Source: Kineosporiaceae bacterium
GTDB lineage: Bacteria; Actinomycetota; Actinomycetes; Actinomycetales; Kineosporiaceae
Assembly: GCA_016794595.1 (NCBI GenBank)
Contig: JAEUJN010000043.1
Span: forward strand, 62,001-126,000
Direction: 5' to 3'
Length of the DNA stretch: 64,000 nt
This document shows, piece after piece, positions 32,234-40,974 of the stretch. A program made the position numbers and the translations under genes. The notes under the pieces are model-generated. The model worked only from the letters and a program-made list of their open reading frames with translations. It made no database searches and had not been told where the DNA came from. Position 1 is the stretch's first letter. Every line of letters begins with the position of its first letter.

Positions 32234-33711
32234 GCCTCACCCACTCCTCGTCCGTCTCGGGTCCTGATCGGATCCTGGTCCCCGGCCTGGGCCACCCACC
32301 GGAACAACGGGTCGGTGAAGGCTCGCAGCCCGGAGTACACCGCACGCACCTGCGCGTACTGCGCCACCGCCGCCGGGTCGGGGTGGATCAGCGGCCCCGG
32401 GGTCACCATCGCCGCCACCGCCTCCTCGAACCCCGGGTGGACGCCGGCACCCACCGCGGCACAGATCGCCGATCCCAGCAGCGCGCCGTCCGCGACCGCC
32501 GTGCGGCGGGTCGGTCGGCCGGTCACCTCGGCCAGGATCTGCAGCATCAACTCCGCCCGGGCACCGCCGCCGGAGACCATCAGGGTCGAGAACGACCGGC
32601 CCAGAGCGGATTCCATCGCCTCCAGGTGCTCGACCATGGTCAGCGCGATCCCCTCGAGGATCGCCCGGTGGACCGCGCCCCGGTGCTGGGTGCCGTCGAA
32701 CCCGAGCAACGCCCCCCGCCGGAACGGGGCCTCGGTCGGGGCCAGCCAGTCCAGTACGGCCATCAGGCCGCCGGATCCGCGCGGCACCTGGGCCGCCTCG
32801 GCGTCCAGCAGTTCCTCACCCGGCCCCGGGGCCAGGCCGACCAGGTCGCGGTACCACCCCACCGTCCACATCCCGCGGCGGATCCCGCCCGACTCGTACA
32901 GGTACTCCCCCGGCACCGCGGCGGTGTTCACCCAGTAGGCGGCGTGGCCCGCAGCCGACCCGCCGGGTGTCATCGCGGCGATGTAGGTGCCCAGCGAGAG
33001 CAGAACCGTTGCCGGGGAACGCAATCCACAACCCAGTGCCTCGACTGCCTTGTCGTTCGCCGTGGCATACACCGGGATCCCGGCCGGGATCGTGGTCGCC
33101 GCGGACGCCTGCTCGCTGACCACCCCGAGCCGCTCACCCGGCTGGACGAGCTCGGGCAGCAGTTCCCGCGGCATCCCCGTGGCCCGGTGGACCTGCGGGT
33201 CGCGCGTCCAGTCCATGCGGGCGGCGTCGAACGGCCACAGCCCCTGGTAGTTGGCGGCGGTGTCGGCGAATCGGCCGGTCAACCGGCCGGTGACATACCC
33301 CGAGGACGCCGCGAGCCGCCGGACGCGTCCCGAGGGGTCGCGGTGGGGTTCGCCCACGCGGACGTCCATCCAGCTGAGCAGCGGTTCGACCAGTAGCCCG
33401 TCGGCGTCCATCAGCGCCCGGCAGAACCGGATGGTGCACAGCCCGACCCCGACCACCCGTCCCGGATCGCCCGCGTACGAGGCGAACAGGCTGCGGCAGG
33501 CCTGCACGATCGAGTCCCACACGTCGTCGTCCGGGTGCACCACGTGCCCGGGCTGCGGGTGCTGCGAGGCACGCAACGGACGGCGCGCCGAACAGATCAC
33601 CCGGCCGGCGGCGTCCACCAGGGCGACCTTGGTCGACTGCGAGCCGTTGTCGATCGCCAGCAGCAGCGGCCCGTCACCGTCCTCCGGTGAGGTCGGGCCC
33701 CTCAAGCGCAC
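32230..33711 (-). CDS. FGGY-family carbohydrate kinase
   Basis: A 493-aa kinase with both FGGY halves. The N-terminal phosphate loop is LLLAIDNGSQSTKVALVD (about 16-33). Later come YVTGRLTGRFADTAANYQGLW and, in the second half, LSLGTYIAAMTPGG and the adenosine-binding VSGGGARAELMLQILAEVTGRP. It should phosphorylate a pentulose, polyol or sugar acid; the residues do not let me choose. GTG 33711 is the start. It is third in a unit with an SDR and an FAD oxidase, which suggests oxidation of a polyol to a ketose followed by phosphorylation. Confidence 0.88.
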   Translation of the reverse strand: MRLRGPTSPEDGDGPLLLAIDNGSQSTKVALVDAAGRVICSARRPLRASQHPQPGHVVHPDDDVWDSIVQACRSLFASYAGDPGRVVGVGLCTIRFCRALMDADGLLVEPLLSWMDVRVGEPHRDPSGRVRRLAASSGYVTGRLTGRFADTAANYQGLWPFDAARMDWTRDPQVHRATGMPRELLPELVQPGERLGVVSEQASAATTIPAGIPVYATANDKAVEALGCGLRSPATVLLSLGTYIAAMTPGGSAAGHAAYWVNTAAVPGEYLYESGGIRRGMWTVGWYRDLVGLAPGPGEELLDAEAAQVPRGSGGLMAVLDWLAPTEAPFRRGALLGFDGTQHRGAVHRAILEGIALTMVEHLEAMESALGRSFSTLMVSGGGARAELMLQILAEVTGRPTRRTAVADGALLGSAICAAVGAGVHPGFEEAVAAMVTPGPLIHPDPAAVAQYAQVRAVYSGLRAFTDPLFRWVAQAGDQDPIRTRDGRGVGEA

Positions 33712-33721
33712 ACCCGCCCGG

Positions 33722-35260
33722 TCACGGCTCCTCCGGTGCGAACAACGTGCCGGTGTTCATGATCCCGCGAGGGTCGAACTGCTGCTTGAGCCCGGCCAGC
33801 AACCGGTAGGCGCTGCCGTGCTCGGCGCGAATCCACGGCGTGCGGTACTTGCCCACCCCGTGGTGGTGCACCATCGACCCCCCCACCCGCAACGCCTCCT
33901 CGACCACGATGGCGTTCAGCGGGATGTGATAAGTGGTGATCTCTTCCGTTGGCGCGCAACGGATGTGGTAGTCGTACACGAAGTACAGATTGGTGCCCGT
34001 CTGATAGCTGTGCGAGGAGTGTGCGCCCAGCATGGTCAGGTCGCCGGCCCGGGTGAACTCGGTGCGCACCCGGCGCATCACCGACTCGTACAGCTCGCTC
34101 ACGCGGGACCAGTCGCAGCTGACCTCGGTGGTGAACCCCAGGTGAGCCTGCTCGCGCATGGCCACCTTCTCGGCCTCGATCCGCTCCGGTCCCCAGTTGA
34201 GGCCGGCGAACCAGCGCTCGATCACCGCCGGGTCCACGGGGGTGTGCGGACGGCGGGCGAAAACCTCCTCGAAGGCCCCGGCCGTGGCGTCCGCCAGGGG
34301 TTTGGGGCCCTCGGCGATCAGCACCACGACGCACTTGCCCCGGTACAGGTCCGCGAAGTGCTGGCGGGCGTCCTCGGGCGAGTACACCCGGCACACGGAC
34401 GGCCGGTACCCGGCGGTCACCAGCTCGCGCAGCGCGTCGACCCCGTCGGCGAAATCGTCCACCAGGCAGGCGAAGTAGCGGTTGTTCTGCGGGGTGTACC
34501 GGAACAGCTTCACGGTCACCTCGGTGATCACGGCCAGGGCACCCTCGTTGCCGATCAGGAGGTGCCGGATGTCGGGGCCGGCCGCGCGCCGGGGGACGCT
34601 CTTGATCCGCACCACCTCGCCACCCGGTAACACGGCCTCGAGCCCGACCACCAGGTCCTCGATCCCGCCGTAGAGGGTGGACAGCTGACCGATGGAGCGG
34701 GTGGCGACCAGCCCGCCGTACTGGGCGATCGGTTTGGACTGCGGGGAGTGCCCGGTGGTCAGCCCGCGCGCCCGCACCGCGTCCTCGAGCACCTGCAACG
34801 GGACGCCGCACTGCACGGTGGCCATCAGGTTCGCCTCGTCGATGGCGACGATGGCGTCCAGCCCCGAGGCGTCGAGCACGATCGAGTCGGCCACCACCAC
34901 CTCGAGGCCTCCCTCGGTGGCCGTGCCCCCGGTGCGCGGCACCACGGTGATCAGCGCCTCGTCGGCGAGACGCAGCACGGCGGCGACGTCGTCCGTCGAG
35001 TGCGCCCGCACGATGGCCGCCGGGAACGGCCCGGCGTGGATCCCGTGCACCGCGGTGTACTTGCGGAAGCGGTCGACGCTGGCCTCACGCAGCGCCTGCT
35101 CGTCGGTGACCACCTCGAGGGTGTGCCGCGCGGACAGGTCGCGCAGGGCGGCGACGATCCCCTCCCGGCTCAGGGTCGAGCGGGACGGCAGGTGCGCGGG
35201 GGGGTCGGGGAACGAGGCGGGCGGGCCGGGCGAGGGCGGGGTGGTGGTCACGGACCTCAC
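33722..35260 (-). CDS. FAD-linked oxidase (AGPS/glycolate-oxidase type)
   Basis: A 512-aa flavoprotein. The FAD-binding PCMH fold spans about residues 60-250, with VVPRTGGTATEGGLEVVVADSI, the long substrate-side LTTGHSPQSKPIAQYGGLVAT, and the loop LIGNEGALAVITEVTVKLF. The C-terminal oxidase domain follows, ending FDPRGIMNTGTLF. Such enzymes oxidise 2-hydroxy acids, alditols or act like alkyl-DHAP synthase. Within this operon a hydroxy-acid or polyol substrate is likely (inference). It overlaps the upstream SDR stop by 4 bases and ends 10 bp before the kinase. Confidence 0.87.
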   Translation of the reverse strand: MRSVTTTPPSPGPPASFPDPPAHLPSRSTLSREGIVAALRDLSARHTLEVVTDEQALREASVDRFRKYTAVHGIHAGPFPAAIVRAHSTDDVAAVLRLADEALITVVPRTGGTATEGGLEVVVADSIVLDASGLDAIVAIDEANLMATVQCGVPLQVLEDAVRARGLTTGHSPQSKPIAQYGGLVATRSIGQLSTLYGGIEDLVVGLEAVLPGGEVVRIKSVPRRAAGPDIRHLLIGNEGALAVITEVTVKLFRYTPQNNRYFACLVDDFADGVDALRELVTAGYRPSVCRVYSPEDARQHFADLYRGKCVVVLIAEGPKPLADATAGAFEEVFARRPHTPVDPAVIERWFAGLNWGPERIEAEKVAMREQAHLGFTTEVSCDWSRVSELYESVMRRVRTEFTRAGDLTMLGAHSSHSYQTGTNLYFVYDYHIRCAPTEEITTYHIPLNAIVVEEALRVGGSMVHHHGVGKYRTPWIRAEHGSAYRLLAGLKQQFDPRGIMNTGTLFAPEEP

Positions 35261-36033
35261 CGAACCAGGTATCCGCCGTCGACCACCAGCACCTGGCCGT
35301 TGACGTAGTCCGAGGCGGGGCCGGCGAGGAACACCAGGGCACCCATCAGGTCCGCCGGCTGCCCCCAGCGTCCGGTGGGGATGTGCTCGAGCACCCGCCG
35401 GTTGGCGTCCGGGTCACTGCGGGTGGCCTGCGTGATGGCGGTGGCGAAGTAGCCCGGGGCGATCGCGTTCACCTGCACGTTGTGCTCGGCGAGCTCGTCG
35501 CAATAGGCGCGGGTGAGGCCGACCAGCCCGGCCTTGGTCGCGGCGTAGGCCGGCGAGGTGCGCCCGCCCAGGTAGGAGAACAGCGAGGCGATGTTGACGA
35601 TCTTGCCGGAGCGCTGCCCGATCATGACCTTGGCCGCCTCGTGGGCCAGCTCGAAGGCCGCGGTGAGGTTGACCGCGACCATGCGGTCCCACGGCGCGCG
35701 ATCGAACTCCTCCACCGGGGCGAGCTCGCAGATCCCGGCCGAGTTGACCAGGACGTCGATCCGGCCCCATTCCCGCACGCACCGGCCGATCACCTCCGCC
35801 GGGGCCCCGGGCGCGGTGATGTCGGCCTGGACGAACACCATGCGCCCTCCGGCGGCCCGGACCAGCTCGGCGGTCGTGCCGTCGTCCGGGGCGAGCGCGG
35901 CGACCAGCACCTCGGCGCCGGCGGCGGCCAGCGCCACGGTGAACGCGCGTCCCAGCCCGGTGTTGCCGCCCGTGACCACGGCGACCCGCCCGGTCAGGGA
36001 GAACAGGTGCAACCCGAAGTCGGTGATGTCCAT
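35257..36033 (-). CDS. Short-chain dehydrogenase/reductase, first gene of the FGGY operon
   Basis: A 258-aa classical SDR. The cofactor motif is TGGNTGLGRA at 21-30, then NSAG, and the catalytic S...Y-x-x-x-K is seen as IASLFSYLGG followed by YAATK. The C-terminal end VNGQVLVVDGGYLVR is standard. The overall layout resembles KduD/gluconate or sorbitol dehydrogenases. ATG 36033 is 45 bp from the divergent acyl-CoA-dehydrogenase-like gene, so the operon promoter must lie in that short gap or overlap it. Confidence 0.9.
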   Translation of the reverse strand: MDITDFGLHLFSLTGRVAVVTGGNTGLGRAFTVALAAAGAEVLVAALAPDDGTTAELVRAAGGRMVFVQADITAPGAPAEVIGRCVREWGRIDVLVNSAGICELAPVEEFDRAPWDRMVAVNLTAAFELAHEAAKVMIGQRSGKIVNIASLFSYLGGRTSPAYAATKAGLVGLTRAYCDELAEHNVQVNAIAPGYFATAITQATRSDPDANRRVLEHIPTGRWGQPADLMGALVFLAGPASDYVNGQVLVVDGGYLVR

Positions 36034-36078
36034 GGTGGGCGCAGGCTACCCGGACCTCATCCGGCGTACCCTGCGCGG

Positions 36079-37110
36079 GTGGACTCCGGCGTGGTGCAGC
36101 AGGCCCGGCACCTGGCCGAGGAGCTGCTGTTCCCGGCTGCGGGTGAGGTCGACCGGGCCGAGCGGGTCCCCGGTCGGCTACTGGATGCACTGGCGGGCAA
36201 CGGGTTCTACGGCATCGGCGCTCCAGCCGAGCTGTCCGGACTCGACCTGGACGACGCCGGCCGAGCCGCCGTCACCGAGGCCTTCGCCGGGGGCTGCCTG
36301 GCAGCGGCGTTCGTCTGGATGCAGCACCGGGGAGCGGTCCGCGCGGTCGCGGCCAGCGGGTCGGACGCCGCCGCCCGGCTCCTGCCCGACCTGGTCGCCG
36401 GGCGGGTACGGGCTGGGATCGCCATCGGGGCCGCCACGCGCACCGGTCCGCCGGTGATCAGGGCCACCGCCGACCCCGACCCGGCGGCACCGGGGGGCCC
36501 GGGTGGCCCGGGCGGGTGGCGATTCGACGGCACCGCCCCCTGGGTGACCGGCTGGGGCATGATCGACACCCTGCTGATGACCGCCCGGGACGAGCGCGAC
36601 CAGCTGATCTGGGCCCTGATCCCCACGGACGCCGCCGGGTTGCGGGCCGAGCCGCTCGACCTGGTCGCGGTCCGGGCCAGCGGCACAGTCACCCTCACCG
36701 TGGACGCCGTGCGGGTGCCGGCCGACCGGGTGCTGCGGATCGAGCCGCACGCCGCCTACCTGGCCCGGGACGCCGAGTCGTTGGCCGGCAACGGGTTCCT
36801 GGCCCTCGGGGTGGCCGGACGGGCGATCAGCCTGCTGGGGTCGACGGCTCTAGACCGCGAGCTGCGCCGGGCCCGCCGGCGGCTGCTCGCGGCCACCGGG
36901 GACGACGCCCCGCAGGCCCGGGCAGCGGCCGGCGAGCTGGCCCTGCGCGCGGCCGGGGCGCTCGCCGTCCATCAGGGATCCGGTTCGGTGCTGGCGAGCT
37001 CACATGCCGCCCGGTTGATCCGCGAGGCCACCTTCCTGCTCACCTTCGGCACCCGCCCCTCGATCCGTGCGGCTCTGCTCGACCGGCTGGGGGCCACCCG
37101 CCCTCGGTGA
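36079..37110 (+). CDS. Acyl-CoA dehydrogenase-like flavoprotein
   Basis: A 343-aa protein with the acyl-CoA dehydrogenase architecture. An N-terminal helical part (about 1-95) includes LAGNGFYGIGAPAELSGLDLD. The beta-domain has GGWRFDGTAPWVTGWGMIDTLLMTARD. A C-terminal helical bundle is shorter than usual, as it lacks about 30-40 residues of the typical 380. No obvious catalytic glutamate can be assigned, so it may be a flavin monooxygenase-like or degenerate member. GTG 36079 is chosen because upstream codons are the shadow of the SDR. It is divergent from the SDR operon. Confidence 0.8.
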   Translation: MDSGVVQQARHLAEELLFPAAGEVDRAERVPGRLLDALAGNGFYGIGAPAELSGLDLDDAGRAAVTEAFAGGCLAAAFVWMQHRGAVRAVAASGSDAAARLLPDLVAGRVRAGIAIGAATRTGPPVIRATADPDPAAPGGPGGPGGWRFDGTAPWVTGWGMIDTLLMTARDERDQLIWALIPTDAAGLRAEPLDLVAVRASGTVTLTVDAVRVPADRVLRIEPHAAYLARDAESLAGNGFLALGVAGRAISLLGSTALDRELRRARRRLLAATGDDAPQARAAAGELALRAAGALAVHQGSGSVLASSHAARLIREATFLLTFGTRPSIRAALLDRLGATRPR

Positions 37111-37194
37111 CGCTGGGTATCGACCACCGGTGCGCAAGGCCTGAGCCGGTGACGGATCCGTGGAAGGTCTCACAATCCAGCCTCCCCACGCCGC

Positions 37195-39033
37195 GTGTCG
37201 GACACCTACCGTGAAACGGTGCGTCACCTCCCCGTCACCCATCCCGGTGAGGCCGACCACCGTTCCCCCGCCCGCTTCCTGCTCTGGACCGCTCGCGGTC
37301 AGTGGCTCACCCTGCTCGGCGGTATGGCCTTCGGTGTCACCTGGATGATCGCCCAGGCCCTGACCCCTGCCCTGATCGGCCGGGCCATCGACCAGGGGGT
37401 GGCCGGGGGCGACCTCGATGCCCTGGGCCGCACCGCCCTCTGGATGCTGCTGCTGGGCTCGGTGCAGGCCGTCAGCGCGATCATGCGCCATCGGTTCGCC
37501 GTCACCAACTGGCTGATCGCGGCCTATCGCACGGTGCAGCTCGTGGTGCGCCACGTCGTCCGGGTCGGGGTCGAGCTGCCACGCCGGATGCCCACCGGAG
37601 AAGTGGTCACCATCGCCACGGCGGACATGGCCCAGATCGGGCGGGTGATGGACGTCGTCCCCCGGTTCACCGGCTCGGTGGTCTCCTTCGTGGTGGTGGC
37701 CGTGATCGTGCTGGGGACCTCGGTGCCGCTCGGGCTGCTGGTGCTGGTCGGGGTGCCGGTGCTCACGGCGACCATCGGACCGCTGCTCCACCCGTTGCAG
37801 CGTCGGGCCGGCCGGGTGCGAGGACTGGCCGCCGAGCTGTCCACCATGGCGACCGACATCGTCGCCGGGCTGCGGGTGCTGCGCGGACTGGGGGGTGAGT
37901 CGCTGTTCGCGGCGCGCTATCACCGCGCCTCGCAACGGGTTCGACGGGCGGGGGTGCGCCTGGCCGAGGTGGCCTCGCTCACCGACGCCCTGCAGGTGCT
38001 GCTGCCCGGGGTCTTCGTGGTGGTGGTGGTCTGGGCCGGGGCGCGGGCCGCGGTGGCGGGCAGGCTGTCGCCCGGTGAGCTGGTGGCCTTCTACGGCTAC
38101 ACCGCCTTCCTGACCATCCCGCTGCGCACGGTGACCGAGTTCGCGGACAAGCTGGTCCGGGCGCTGGTCTCGGCCCGGCGGATCTGCCACCTGCTGGCCC
38201 TCGGGCCGCCGGTGACCTCCGCGGATCGGGACTCGTTCTCCGAGAATCGGTTCGACGTGGCCGGGCTCGCAACCGCCGACCTGACCGATGATCGCTCGGG
38301 GGTGCGCGCCCGCGCCGGACGGCTGACCGCCGTGGTCCCCGCCGACCCGGACGCCGGCACTCACCTCGCCGATCGGCTGAGCCTGCTCGGGACGGCGCCG
38401 GGCGAGGACGTCCAGCTCGGCGGCGTCCCGTTGTGCACGCTGTCCCGGACTGCCCTGCGCCGGACCGTGGTGCTCTGCGATCCCGACTCGATGCTCTTCG
38501 CAGGTCAGGTGGCCGATGTGCTCGACGTCCGGCAGCGGGCCACCGAGGGCGACCTGAGGCAGGCACTGCACGTCGCCGCCGCCCTGGACATCGTCGACTC
38601 CCTGCCCGACGGCCTGGCCGCGCCCGTGGACGAACGCGGGCGGACGTTCTCGGGGGGGCAACGCCAGCGCCTGGCCCTGGCGCGCGCCGTCCTGGCCGAT
38701 CCGCCCGTGCTGGTGCTCGTCGAGCCCACCTGTGCCGTCGATGCGCACACCGAGGCCCGGATCGCTCGCCGGTTGCACGCCCACCGTCAGGGACGGACCA
38801 CGGTCGTGGTCACCACCTCACCGCTGATCCTGGAGGTGGCCGACGAGGTGGCCTTCCTCGAGGGCGGGCGGGTGGTCGCGGTCGGACGGCACGAGGAGCT
38901 GCTGATGTCCTCGGCCGCCTATCACGCGGTGGTCGACCGCAGCGTGGGCGAGAACGCTGGCGAGCAGAGTGGGCAGCACGGTGGCCACCCGAGCGACGCG
39001 GCCGATCGCCCGATCGGCGAAGGCGCGGCGTGA
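37195..39033 (+). CDS. ABC exporter half with degenerate ATP site (subunit 1 of heterodimer)
   Basis: A 612-aa membrane-ATPase fusion. Six helices span about 35-310. The nucleotide domain follows from about 345 but is unusual: where Walker A should be (about 380-395) it reads VVPADPDAGTHLADRL with no G-x-x-G-x-G-K. Walker B reads VLVLVEPTC, with valine instead of the aspartate, and the switch histidine is replaced (VVVTTSPLI). By contrast its signature FSGGQRQRLALARAVL is perfect. The protein therefore cannot hydrolyse ATP alone but can supply the signature for the partner encoded next (4-base overlap). Confidence 0.88.
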   Translation: MSDTYRETVRHLPVTHPGEADHRSPARFLLWTARGQWLTLLGGMAFGVTWMIAQALTPALIGRAIDQGVAGGDLDALGRTALWMLLLGSVQAVSAIMRHRFAVTNWLIAAYRTVQLVVRHVVRVGVELPRRMPTGEVVTIATADMAQIGRVMDVVPRFTGSVVSFVVVAVIVLGTSVPLGLLVLVGVPVLTATIGPLLHPLQRRAGRVRGLAAELSTMATDIVAGLRVLRGLGGESLFAARYHRASQRVRRAGVRLAEVASLTDALQVLLPGVFVVVVVWAGARAAVAGRLSPGELVAFYGYTAFLTIPLRTVTEFADKLVRALVSARRICHLLALGPPVTSADRDSFSENRFDVAGLATADLTDDRSGVRARAGRLTAVVPADPDAGTHLADRLSLLGTAPGEDVQLGGVPLCTLSRTALRRTVVLCDPDSMLFAGQVADVLDVRQRATEGDLRQALHVAAALDIVDSLPDGLAAPVDERGRTFSGGQRQRLALARAVLADPPVLVLVEPTCAVDAHTEARIARRLHAHRQGRTTVVVTTSPLILEVADEVAFLEGGRVVAVGRHEELLMSSAAYHAVVDRSVGENAGEQSGQHGGHPSDAADRPIGEGAA

Positions 39034-40919
39034 GGGCCGCGGCCACAGGCGCGGCACCCCGGGACGGCGGGGGGCTGCCGGTCGCCGACACCCCGGACGT
39101 TCGCCGGTACGCCGCCCAGCTGGCCCGCCGCCATCCGCGAGCGCTGTGGGGTGGCGTCGGGTTGCACCTGGCGGCGGCCGCGGCCGCGCTCGCCGCGCCG
39201 CGGCTGCTCGGCGACCTGGTGCAGGCGGTGCAGGACGGCACCACCGCGGCGCACGTCGACCGGGTGATGCCGGTACTGGCCGGCTTCTTACTGCTGCAGG
39301 CGATCCTCACCCGGTACGCCCACCTGGCCTCCCAGGTCTTCGGTGAGGGCATGCTCGCCGAGTTGCGCGAGGACTTCGTGGACAGCGTGCTCGCCCTGCC
39401 GATCGCCGTGGTGGAGTCCGGCGGCTCGGGCGACCTGCTCACCCGCACCTCGCGGGACGTCGACCAACTCGGCTGGACGGCGCGCTGGGCCGTGCCGCAG
39501 GCGATCGTGGCCGGGGTGCGTGCCCTCGCCGTGCTGGCCGCTGCGCTCTGGGCAGGGTGGTGGGTGGCGTTGGCCATCCTGCCGGTGGTGCCGGTGGTCG
39601 CCTGGCGAGCCCGGGTCTACCTGGCCCGGGCAGGGCAGGGCTACCTGCGGACGGCGGTGGCCTACTCCCGGATCACCGCGACCGTCGCCGAGACGGCCGA
39701 GGGCGCCCGGACCGTGGAGTCGCTGGACCTCGGGCCTGCCCGGGTGGCGCGGATCGACGCCGACTGCGCGCGCTCCTTCGCCGCCGAGCGCTACACCCTG
39801 GGGCTGCGCACCCGGTTCTTCCCGGTGGTCGAGTTCTCTTACGTGGTGCCGGCGATCGGCACGCTGGTGGTGGGAGGCATTCTCGCCCAACGGGGTTCGG
39901 TGTCCCTGGCGGACGTCACCGCGGCCACGCTCTACGTGCAGATGCTGGTGGACCCAGTGGACCGGCTGATCATCCTGCTCGACGAGCTGCAGGCCGCCCA
40001 GGCCTCGCTGGCCCGGCTGCTCGGCGTCGCCCAGGTGGGCGACGACCGCGAGGTGAGCGGCGCCGTCCCGGACGGCGAGCAGTTGGAGGCGCACGACGTC
40101 CACTTCGCCTACGTCCCCGGGCGGGACGTGCTGCGCGGGGTGAGCCTGGACGTCGCCGCGGGCGAGCGGATCGCCGTGGTGGGACCCTCGGGCGCGGGCA
40201 AGTCCACCCTCGGCCGGTTGCTGGCGGGGATCCACTCCCCGCGGGCCGGGTCGGTCCGCCTCGGTGGGGTCTCGCTGAGCGAACTGCCGCTCGACGTCCT
40301 GCGCAGCCGGGTGGCCCTGGTGACCCAGGAGCATCACGTGTTCGCCGGCACCCTGCGGGACAACCTGGCCCTGGCCTCCGGCGCCCGATCGAGTGACGCC
40401 CGGATCCTGGAGGCGCTGTCCTCGGTGGACGCCGACGACTGGGTGAGTGGACTGCCCGACGGGCTGGACACCCGGGTCGGCTCGGGTGCGCGCCGGCTCA
40501 CGCCACCCCAGGCCCAACAGGTGGCCCTGGCCCGGCTGGTGCTCGCCGACCCGCACACCCTGGTGCTGGACGAGGCAACCTCCCTGCTCGACCCGCGGGC
40601 GGCCCGGCACCTCGAGCGCTCGCTGGCCGCGGTGCTGCGCGGGCGAACCGTGATCGCGATTGCCCATCGCCTGTTCTCGGCGCACGACGCCGACCGGGTC
40701 GCGGTGATGGAGGACGGGGTGATCTGCGAACTCGGGCCGCACGCCGACCTGGTCGCGGCCGACGGCGCCTACGCGCAGCTGTGGCGTTCCTGGCACGGCC
40801 GGGACCGCGACCACTTCTCAGCGCCACCCTCAGCGCCACCCTCAGCGCCACCTTCGCCGCCACCCCAGCCCGGGCCAGGAGTGGCCGCGAGCGGACCGGT
40901 CCCCGAAGATCGAGCGTGA
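39030..40919 (+). CDS. ABC exporter half with catalytic ATP site (subunit 2 of heterodimer)
   Basis: A 629-aa partner of the preceding half-transporter, starting with GTG at 39030 in the GTGA overlap. After six membrane helices (about 45-320) the nucleotide domain has a canonical Walker A, VGPSGAGKST (about 385), Walker B TLVLDEATSLLD, and switch histidine AIAHRLFSA. Its signature is degenerate, RLTPPQAQQVALARL, so the two subunits are complementary: one good site and one dead site. The C-terminus is a Pro/Ser/Ala-rich tail made by three 12-bp repeats (40818-40853). Substrate unknown. Confidence 0.9.
   Translation: MRAAATGAAPRDGGGLPVADTPDVRRYAAQLARRHPRALWGGVGLHLAAAAAALAAPRLLGDLVQAVQDGTTAAHVDRVMPVLAGFLLLQAILTRYAHLASQVFGEGMLAELREDFVDSVLALPIAVVESGGSGDLLTRTSRDVDQLGWTARWAVPQAIVAGVRALAVLAAALWAGWWVALAILPVVPVVAWRARVYLARAGQGYLRTAVAYSRITATVAETAEGARTVESLDLGPARVARIDADCARSFAAERYTLGLRTRFFPVVEFSYVVPAIGTLVVGGILAQRGSVSLADVTAATLYVQMLVDPVDRLIILLDELQAAQASLARLLGVAQVGDDREVSGAVPDGEQLEAHDVHFAYVPGRDVLRGVSLDVAAGERIAVVGPSGAGKSTLGRLLAGIHSPRAGSVRLGGVSLSELPLDVLRSRVALVTQEHHVFAGTLRDNLALASGARSSDARILEALSSVDADDWVSGLPDGLDTRVGSGARRLTPPQAQQVALARLVLADPHTLVLDEATSLLDPRAARHLERSLAAVLRGRTVIAIAHRLFSAHDADRVAVMEDGVICELGPHADLVAADGAYAQLWRSWHGRDRDHFSAPPSAPPSAPPSPPPQPGPGVAASGPVPEDRA
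40818..40853 (+). repeat. Three 12-bp tandem repeats at the 3' end of the exporter gene
   Basis: The unit TCAGCGCCACCC is present three times (last base differs in the third) and encodes SAPP in each copy, in the C-terminal tail. In-frame expansion or loss would only change tail length. Confidence 0.7.
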
Positions 40920-40974
40920 CCACCGACCTGCGGGGCCGCTGCCCTGCGGACCACTCACCGAACGGGAGCCGCTC

